From NCBI RefSeq assembly GCF_963675165.1, contig NC_087384.1, positions 5,015,182-5,079,181 of the forward strand: a stretch of DNA of 64,000 nt, given 5' to 3'. This stretch comes from Halichondria panicea (lineage: Eukaryota; Porifera; Demospongiae; Suberitida; Halichondriidae). Below are positions 56,042 to 64,000 of this stretch, piece after piece; position 1 is the first letter of the stretch; each line of letters opens with the position of its first letter. The position numbers were made by a program, and so were the translations under genes. Below the pieces are notes generated by a model. It had not been told where the DNA came from. It was given only the letters and a program-made list of their open reading frames with translations, and did not search any database.

Positions 56042-59000
56042 AGTTGCCGATTTTCGCCAGAGTGAAACCTATCTCCGTTTTTTACAAAACTACACAGCTA
56101 GAGCTAACTGACACATACTGGGCTCAATCTAGATAGAGCACAGGACATGGTGGAGTCCTAGAAGAATCAGTGAACCTTGCAAAGCTGAGCTAGAGTGGTT
56201 TGTGTCTAAAGTGCTGAGTCAGCAAACCCACCATGAGCAATGAGCTCCACCCACCATCCCAGAAGTTCTCGATAAAATGTTTCCACAGGTATTTTGTAAG
56301 GTGTGATTTGTTTGTGTTCAACGATGACTCTGGATCCAAAACACCTCTTGGGAGTGCATTCCAGAGCCGGACTAGAAAAATAAGTTTCTCGTAGTCGTTA
56401 GCCTCACGAATTTGTGCTCCAGTTTGACACCATTTGCTCTTGTCCTGTTATTAACAAACTTAATGTACTTGTGCAAGTCATTTGCATCAGATGTGTCTTT
56501 CAGGTTCCTGATTAACAGCATTATGTCTTGAATTTCAAGCCAGTACATGAGCGGTAGAGTCCTAAGCTCAAGAAGTCGAAATTTATAGTTATTTGAGTAG
56601 TCATTCAGGATATACTTAGTCGCTTTGCGCTGTATTCTTTCTAGACTTTGAATATGTTTTATAAGTTGCGGCCGCCACAGTTGACAGCAGTAAGATATTT
56701 GGGATTTCACCAGAGATATAGTAATTTCTTTAGTTGTATGGGTGAGTGGGGAGGTATATTTCTTCTGATAACATAGAGCGCTTGGTAGGCTTTGGAGCAG
56801 ATAAGATCAAAATGCTCGCTCCACGATAGGCTATTTGAAACTATTACACCTAGGTCTTTCTGTGAATTTACAAAGGAAATATCACTCTGGCCAATGGTGT
56901 AAGGGATCAATTCTTGAGATGGAGTATGGGTGGAGAACTGACTTGCACTGCATTTGGTGGGGTTTAGGGCTAAGTTCCACTGCTTACACCAATCACTGAT
57001 TGCCTTTAGGTCATCTTCAAGCCTTTGGTGATCTTCCATAGTATTTATGGTCTTGAGTAGCTTGACATCATCAGCAAAAAGGAAGCAGCTGGAATAGGTT
57101 ATAATGTCAGGTATATCATTTACATAGATTATGAAGAGGAGTGGCCCTAGGATACTTCCTTGGGGAACTCCGGATAAAACTGCTTCTGTAGAAGACGCTA
57201 CGTTGTTGAATGATACATAGTGGGAGCGGTCACTTAAGTAACTCTTGAACCATAACCACAAGTCGCCTGTGATGCCTATTCTCCACAGTTTGTAGAGGAG
57301 TTCTTTATGAGGGACTGAGTCAAAGGCCTTGCAAAAATCTAGATATAATTATCATGTCGACTTATTTCTTTTGTCCAGGGCCTCGTATACAATAGCGAAT
57401 GCTGATAATAGTTGAGAACAACATGATTTGTTTTTCATGAAGCCATACTGCTGTTTAGATATTTTTGGACGAACAAAATCAATAATTTTGCTTGAAATGA
57501 TAGACTCTAGAACCTTTGATAGAATACACAGTAGGGGTATTGGTCTGTAGATGGATATGTCAAGTAGATCCCTATTCTTTGGAATTGGTGATATCTTGTG
57601 GTTTTTCCATTCAGATGGAATCCTGCCTATAAGTAGGCATTTAACAAATAGAGAGCGTATATAATCTATTAGTGACAGGAGGCAATGCTTAAGGATTTTA
57701 GGGTGAATTTCATCACAACCAAAAGCTTTAGACTCCTTAAGGTTAGATAGGGCACTGAGTACTTTTGTTTTCGTAATTTCCAGTCTGGAGAGCTGAGAAC
57801 ACGGAGTTGGTAGGTCGCACATGTCAGGGAGTCTAAAGTCATTTGGTTTGGAGAAGGTTGAATGAAAAAACTGATTAAAAAATTGTTGGCAATTTGTTTG
57901 GGATCATAAACTGGGACATTATTTATCATGAAATAGTTTGGGCGGTATTTACTGCTTGTTAGAGAACGAAGGTGAACATATAGTTGTCTAGGACAGGGGG
58001 TGAATTGTTTTGCAGATCTTGGCCATATTGCTTTCCTTGGCAGACACTATCATACTATTTACTTCGCTTTCTACTGCCAAAACTTTTAGCTGGTTTATCA
58101 CTGTTGGATTTGATCTGAATCTCCTCCTTTTTTGTTCTAGCACAGTTGAGTTTGAAGCGTATTTTTGAGTCAAACCATTTTGGTTGAACTTTCCTTGGGA
58201 CTTTAAATTTAGGAACATAAAGCTCTCTGGCCATTAAAAGGTGGTGTTTAAGTTCATGCCATGACTCTTCCAGAGTTAGCATACCATGATGCAAATTCAA
58301 GTTCTCAAAAAGATAAGATTCATTGCAGAGAAATCTGTTCGATTATACATAATTATAGATGCAGTTCTTGTTTCTTGAAGTATCTAGGTCTGGTAAACTT
58401 TGGGATAGACGAAGTGAGACGAGATAGTGATCTGAGGGTGACTCTGACGTGTGATCAACATACACATTTGTGAATCTACTAGGTATATTTGTGATGATAA
58501 GATCTAGTGTGTTTCCTTGTTTGTGGGTGGAACTGCTTACAATCTGCTGCAGATTGTTGTCACTTAAGCAGGAACATAGGGTCTGGGAAGATAAGGAAGA
58601 TGCATTGTATGTGAGCCAGTTTATATCAGGAGCGTTAAAGTCACCAACGATATGTACCTCCCTATCTGCATGGGATGATTGTGAGCTAATATGGCGAAAA
58701 ACATGGTTGTGATAGATGTTGGAACTGCATGTTTGGTGGGACATAAACACAAGATAAATAAAGTTTTTTTGGAGAAATACATAATTCTATGGAGATAATT
58801 TCAGCATCCGAATGATTTGTCACGAGTTTTGATCGGATTTTGTTGCAAACAGCAATGAGTACACCGCCCCCTCTTCTGTAAGCTCTATCTCTTCTGTACA
58901 CTTTGTAACCCTGCACAAATTCATTGTCTAAAACTTTACTATTATTTTAACCAATATAATTGCTTTACTAGTGAACAGAGACTGGACATAATTGGTTTTA

Positions 59001-59467
59001 TTAGTGACGCTATGAGTTCCATAAAAAAATAGAGGGAGGGGTCTGAGCTTAGTCAATTGGATGATGGAAGAGATGTGTTTGGTGATAGTGGGGATGAGGG
59101 AGATGAGGGTGGTTCTTGGGGTGAGTGAGGAGGGTTTTGTGATGGTGAGGATGAGGGTGGTTCCTGTGGTGAGTGGGGCGGGTTTTCTGATGATGGGTCT
59201 TGAGATGGCGGTGATGGTGAAGGTGCATGAAGGTGGGGAATAGGGTTGTTATAGAGCTATTGGAACATATAACGATATTGTTGTGATGGCCTCGATTAAA
59301 CCGCAGCGTAGTGCAGATGTTACTTGAGATACCAAACCGTTTCCTGTCCCTCTAACTCTTCAATCTATGGTTAGATCTAGCTCTAGCTGTGTACTCATGC
59401 ACTGACTGTGTAGTTTTGTAAAAAACGGAGATAGGTTTCACTCTGGCGAAAATCAATATACTCGGCA
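56042..59467. mobile_element. TIR-bounded segment containing a LINE, unit B
   Basis: Same inverted ends as in unit A (CGATTTTCGCCAGAGTGAAA at left, inverted at about 59425-59465). The right junction differs: about 150 bp (59467-59625) have no counterpart in unit A. Confidence 0.6.
56372..58916 (-). pseudogene. Degenerate LINE, unit B
   Basis: Same element as at 46778-49490, with a partly different set of frameshifts. RT runs open from 57261 to 56707 (SGVPQGSILGPLLFIIYVND, FADDVKLL). The upstream RT half is at 57822-57352, separated by an AATT insertion near 57347 and further changes. The endonuclease is at 58916-58343. Confidence 0.85.
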
Positions 59468-59625
59468 GTTTTTTTCTAGTTATCACAGCTCTGACTGGAA
59501 GTAACTTGGTCCATCCAAATTTTCCCTGCATGGTTAGTAATAGATAGCCATCTATTAGATATATATAAACCTTGGATGCTCATTGCAGAGGAATGGCGGA
59601 TGTACCACAGCACATGCATATGCAA

Positions 59626-59765
59626 ATAGGAAAGAAACCTTGCTCATTCCAGAAAATTTCACGGGGGAATATACAATGGAGGAAGTATACCACAACACAT
59701 GCACATGCACATAGGAAAGAAACCTTGCTCATTGCAGAGACTTTCACGGGGGAATACACAATGTG
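59626..59765 (+). repeat. 84-85-bp tandem repeat in the promoter of the cysteine-rich gene, unit B
   Basis: One full and one partial unit, beginning ATAGGAAAGAAACCTTGCTC at 59626 and 59711, preceded by a diverged partial unit (ATTGCAGAGGAATGGCGG). Confidence 0.85.
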
Positions 59766-59844
59766 GTTAAAATGCAGTGCATATATAAGGAAGTCAGTTA
59801 AACGGGACAAAAGTATAGGAAAGATCAATCTGCTTCAAGAGACC

Positions 59845-60315
59845 ATGGCAATGAAAATGATTGTGTTTTTTGCTCTGCTTGCTTTGAGCTGCTCAGCTGC
59901 TGTAGCTGACTCTCAGTCTCAACAAGGTGACACTATGAATGCAGAATTCATTGATCTGATGAAAGTTCTCAATCAAAAAGCCAAGGAGCAGGGTGATGCA
60001 TCCAACTTCGAAGCTAAGCTGCAAAGCCTCAATCAGAAAGCAATAGAGCAGAGTCACACATCCAACTTTGGAGCTAAGTTGCAAAGCCTCAAAGATTCAA
60101 TCGCCGTGACAATGGCTCGCAGTTGCAGTGAGTTATGCCAGTCAGCAAATTATGGAGATGGAGTAATAATTGGAACGGCACCAATCTGTGGCGGAAATTG
60201 TAATAGTGATTGTCCCCATCCTCACTGCTACATAGGTACTACTAACTGGTCTGACTATGGAGCGTCATGCTGGTTGGGGGGAAACAAAGTGTGCTGCTGT
60301 GGTGAGGCAAAATGA
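59845..60315 (+). CDS. Secreted cysteine-rich protein, copy B
   Basis: 156 residues and the same architecture as copy A: signal peptide, two 20-residue repeats and a ten-cysteine C-terminal module. I see only two differences in the coding DNA: one missense change in the signal peptide (Ala10) and one silent change in a Gly codon near the end. The base before the start region also differs (GAGACC versus GAGGCC). The TATA box at 59782-59789 is conserved, so both copies are probably expressed. The gene identity remains unknown. Confidence 0.85.
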   Translation: MAMKMIVFFALLALSCSAAVADSQSQQGDTMNAEFIDLMKVLNQKAKEQGDASNFEAKLQSLNQKAIEQSHTSNFGAKLQSLKDSIAVTMARSCSELCQSANYGDGVIIGTAPICGGNCNSDCPHPHCYIGTTNWSDYGASCWLGGNKVCCCGEAK

Positions 60316-62919
60316 ATACTTATATTATATTATACATGTTATATATACAATCATGCATGCAGCACTGTGATAAAGTGAAGAAAAGACGGAAGACATTGAA
60401 GCTGTCAGTACTGTATACATAGTGTTGTTTATTAGCTTATTATAAGTATACAAAAATATACAAGCATTTAAGAGGCTATAATTATTATAGAACATTGTGT
60501 GTATTGTATTTGTTACCTTATGTATAATTATAAGTAAATGTATTTCCTTATGTTCAATTTTTGTAATGTAATGCCAGCCTATGCCTGGATTGATTTAGTT
60601 TTGTGATGGAACTAGACTGAGAAGTGAACGTTATGTGTCAATGTGCTTAATGTCTTGAAGTATTTATCAAAATTCAAGCTGTGAATAGCTATAGTTGAGC
60701 TAGTCCTACTTAGATTGTTTTATACCGCTCGGTGACAATAGTTGTACCATAGATATCAAGGGTGTATTGGATTTGTACTACCGAGGGCAGTTCTATGTAT
60801 TCCCCGAGGGCACAGTTTACGTTAACTTCAAATTCTGTCAACTACACACATACAATTCCAGACAAAGCATACATAAATTTCTCTATCATTATAAATTCTA
60901 CAAAAAGCCTAGCATTTAGGATTAGCCTCGTCACTAGGTCCATTTTTCTTTAATGGAGCGCTTTCTCCCTTCTGTACTAAAAATCGGCCTGGGAAAAAGG
61001 CTAGCAGGATGTGCTACTAAGTTAATTGAACATGCACATTCAGTTTTCATTCACGTGCACCATGCACTGTTTAGCTGTATATACAAATGCAGGGTAATTG
61101 TTCTATGACCATGTCAGTAATAGTGATCGCTGTCTTGCTATCTTAATTGTCTTCCAGCTAGCTCACTATAGCTTTACTTTAAATGTTTTCTCAGCATCAA
61201 GATAATTATGTCTCACCCACATTCAACATAAGATGAACAAGTATAAATTATAAATTCGTTGTGATTGTACACTCTGAAACTATCGGTTTTGTAAAATAAT
61301 CTGTACAGCTAAAAGAACTGGTTTTGGTAATTAGTCTCATTTACGTTGATTTCAAAAATGTTGTTAATCCACACATACAATTCCGGACAAAGCATGCATG
61401 CATATGCACCATTTAAATTCTACAAAAGGCCTAGCATATTTAAGATTAGCCTTGTCACTATAAGGTCCTTTAATGGAGCGCTTTCTCCCTTCTGTACTAG
61501 AAATCGGCCTGGGAATAAGGCTAGTAGGATGTGCTACAAAGTTAATTGAACATGCACATTCAGTTTTCATTTACCATGCAATGTTTAGCTGTATATAATG
61601 TACAAATGCAGGGTAATTGTTCTAAATAGCGATCGCTGTCTTGCTATATCATAATCTTAATTAATTGTCTTCCAGCTCACTATAGCTTTACTTCAAATGT
61701 TTTCTCAGCATCAAGATATGTCTCACCCATGCACATTCAACATAAGTTTCATGCATGTCTGCCTTGCACGGGTTTCACTGCACTCTTTAGCGAGCTTCCC
61801 GTCTGTATAGTTAGACAAGACGCTGTATTATTATAATAAGTGTCAATCGTCCGATAACAATTCAGACAGCCGGCGAACATGTTCTGAATATTAATATTTT
61901 GAGTGCCCTCACCATCACAGAAAATGGTTTTCCTCTGATTGCTGATATGCTTATACATCCATCAATTATTGGTTTGTCATTTCTTAAACAGCCTCGTTAA
62001 TTTTTTTTGCAGTTGATCGGTGTAACTGGATGGTCCAGTTTAGCCTATACTTAGCATCATTAGTAGAGACTATTGTGAAGCAGTGTGCACTCAAGTTTCA
62101 TATATACAGTACACCACATACATACTGCATGCATTTTCTGGGATGGCCTGATCAGGTTAATGTAACTAGAAGGAAGTTAGTCACTACTATAGATATATAC
62201 TGGATTTTGAAACAAAAAGTTGGTGGACTTATGATGGATAAGCAGGCCCTGCCCCTCTAGGTGTATGGTTTCCTCTTTGAAACTCATTGTGAATTCGAGG
62301 CCACATAACTATTGAAAATGGTCACCCTTCGTTTCCACATACAAAGTTGTTAGCTTGGTTTTATTTTCACATACAGTGACCTTTTAAACGGTGCAAAGTG
62401 GACGACATTGCACTTCCTAGCCTGTTACGTACACTGGAACATAAGATCTATACTGGATTGCTTGAAACACTGGTCAAAAACTGATAGTGACAGAATTAAC
62501 AGACTCTTCTTCAAAAAGGCAAGTAATATTATAATTATGTCCATAAGTGCGCATGCAGATTAATTGTGATTGTGATTGTGATGTAAAAATAATCCAAGGT
62601 ACGTTTGTAGGAACTTTACTTTTGTGGTATTAAAAAACATGTAGACGTCTATGATGTCATTTTGAACATACGCTTGTAACTTTCCCTGTAAGCCTGAAAG
62701 AGTTGTGTGTGTTAAGAATAATTTCATGGGTGACTGCATGCTTACCGGAAACACTACCAGGTCACACCTTCCATCTTTGCATATCATGTTATAACAGATA
62801 ATTCTAAAGTAACGGGACTCTCGAAATGTTGTGCTGTATATACGTAAATTTTTTACACACACCTATAGTAACCACAGAATTGATGTACACTTTGTATTTC
62901 TACAGATTGACTCTAAATC
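60316..62919. other. 3' flank of copy B, block X third copy, and upstream DNA of the ART-like gene
   Basis: Non-coding. It is near-identical to unit A up to about 61998, then a diverged block X to about 62716, then about 200 bp of unique sequence. No gene supported. Confidence 0.6.
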
Positions 62920-63669
62920 ATGAAAATGAAAACTGCTGTTGGTGCATTCATCTTAATAGTCTTTGTCACCTATCAAAATGTTAACGCCGGTCGTTATGAA
63001 AGACTTGAAGTTTTTTCACAGCACTCTTGCCCTGATTTGGTGAAAACTGGAAAGCTCTACAGGGCTCTACGCCCCGATGAAAACTGTGATAAGAATAGCG
63101 GGTTGGTCCCTAAAGATCCTTCTGCCAAACACAGTGTAGACTCTCATGTTAGCGAAAGAGAAAAAGACACTCAGTATATCTCTTTTTCGACATCTAAAGA
63201 CGTTACCAATAGATATATGAATAAGAAGAAACCTAGGATAGTCGAAGTGCTAGTTAAAGATCTTCCTGAATCTTGTAAGATTATAAACCTGAATGATAAG
63301 AACGTTCGTGACGAGGAAAAGCTTAGTAGTCTATCTATTGAAAACGCATTGAGAGATTGCGAAGTGCTGCTTGATAGTAAGTTTCCCATACCCTGTAAAG
63401 AAATAGATCCCGATGAGGACGACAGTCGACGGCAGTTTAATGAGGAGATGATACTTGCGATTAACAATCCAACATGCTTCAAACTGCTCACTGATTTAAA
63501 GCCCTCTGAAAGGTCGATTGAATGGTCTAAGAACGAGATCACGATCCCTAATCTGCTGAACATCATGTTCCCGAGTGACAAAAGCCGCAAACTGCTGAAT
63601 ACCAAGACTGTCTTCAAAATCAGGAAATTTTGTAAGCCGCTCATGAAAAAGGTTGCAAGATTTGGTTGA
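62920..63669 (+). CDS. Secreted protein with ADP-ribosyltransferase-like motifs
   Basis: 249 residues, intronless, with a signal peptide (about residues 1-23, ending VNA). LYRALRPDE (46-54) resembles the first strand of R-S-E clade mono-ADP-ribosyltransferases (Arg48 or Arg51). YISFSTS (86-92) matches the Ser-Thr-Ser motif, and NEITIP (205-210) matches the strand carrying the catalytic Glu (Glu206). The order and spacing (Arg, then about 40 residues to STS, then about 115 to Glu) fit this fold, which includes secreted animal ARTs and bacterial toxins of the cholera/pertussis group. I recognise no specific family. Cys37, 56, 119, 147, 159, 186 and 238 fit a secreted protein. The function is inferred from motifs only; the target is unknown. 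Confidence 0.6.
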   Translation: MKMKTAVGAFILIVFVTYQNVNAGRYERLEVFSQHSCPDLVKTGKLYRALRPDENCDKNSGLVPKDPSAKHSVDSHVSEREKDTQYISFSTSKDVTNRYMNKKKPRIVEVLVKDLPESCKIINLNDKNVRDEEKLSSLSIENALRDCEVLLDSKFPIPCKEIDPDEDDSRRQFNEEMILAINNPTCFKLLTDLKPSERSIEWSKNEITIPNLLNIMFPSDKSRKLLNTKTVFKIRKFCKPLMKKVARFG

Positions 63670-64000
63670 CAGCATGTATTCTAATCAACTTACTAACTAA
63701 TGGTATATAGCCTAGCTCTAAATTGCATATTATGCAATCTGTTGTGTAATGACTCTACTGAGATTTGCCTATCAATGATCAATGATATCTTCTATGTATA
63801 GGTTGTACTCGTGGCTTATATTAGAGGCAATTTAAAAATAGCAGAAAAGAGCAGAAAAATAGGCAATGTCTTGAGCTGCTACCAAGGCCATTGGGGAGAC
63901 TAGAGAGGGAAAGGCCAATAAAAGTACGTACATAATTATCACACTGATTCCAAGCCATTCTTAGGGTCAGGGCAAAGGCGTATACAGAGTAGACGGCATA
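63670..64000. other. 3' flank, no gene seen
   Basis: AT-rich; the last 330 bases carry no feature that I can support. Confidence 0.5.

Larger units (their letters stand above)
54831..62716 (+). repeat. 8-kb tandem segmental duplication, unit B
   Basis: Second copy of unit A. The first 4.6 kb match with many small indels. About 2.4 kb around the cysteine-rich gene (59626-61998) is nearly identical to unit A. The end of block X (from about 61998) diverges again, so identity is patchy. Confidence 0.9.

Overview
The window reads as nuclear DNA of an early-branching animal, most likely a sponge (inference). It has conserved metazoan trafficking genes with phase-consistent GT-AG introns of about 50-1600 bp, AT-rich intergenic DNA, many small inverted-repeat transposons, and kinase/coiled-coil/Kelch proteins of a type I recall as expanded in sponges. 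It has no bacterial operon structure.

Layout. 1-8.4 kb is gene-dense: the last exon of a FYVE protein (+), an RNF34/RFFL-type RING ligase (-), an ARL16 GTPase (+), an intronless HSP70 with heat-shock elements and TATA box (+), and a SNAP29-type SNARE (-). 10-24.4 kb holds two kinase/coiled-coil/Kelch genes with mirrored domain order. One is intronless (kinase first); the other has five coding exons (Kelch first). Between them lies a four-level nest of transposons (12.8-17.85 kb). A second, uninvaded copy of one nested element at 23.66-24.41 kb supplies the empty sites for two of the insertions. 25.5-39.8 kb is one 31-exon gene for the Rab3GAP non-catalytic subunit (RAB3GAP2, about 1362 aa). 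Its introns contain tRNA-Leu(AAG), tRNA-Arg(ACG), a tRNA-derived minisatellite and a short telomeric repeat.

39.8-64 kb is accessory DNA: MITEs, a frameshifted secreted GH5-like glycosidase, a roughly 8 kb tandem segmental duplication, and a secreted protein with ADP-ribosyltransferase-like motifs at the end. Each unit of the duplication carries a dead LINE inside a TIR-bounded segment and an almost identical secreted cysteine-rich protein gene.

Most of the conserved genes act in endosome/vesicle traffic (FYVE, RNF34-like, ARL16, SNAP29, RAB3GAP2), but nothing in the sequence shows co-regulation. The most unusual observation is that many indels between the duplicated copies are insertions of self-complementary words, mostly TGCA and AATT. 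The same event type can explain the frameshift in the GH5-like gene.
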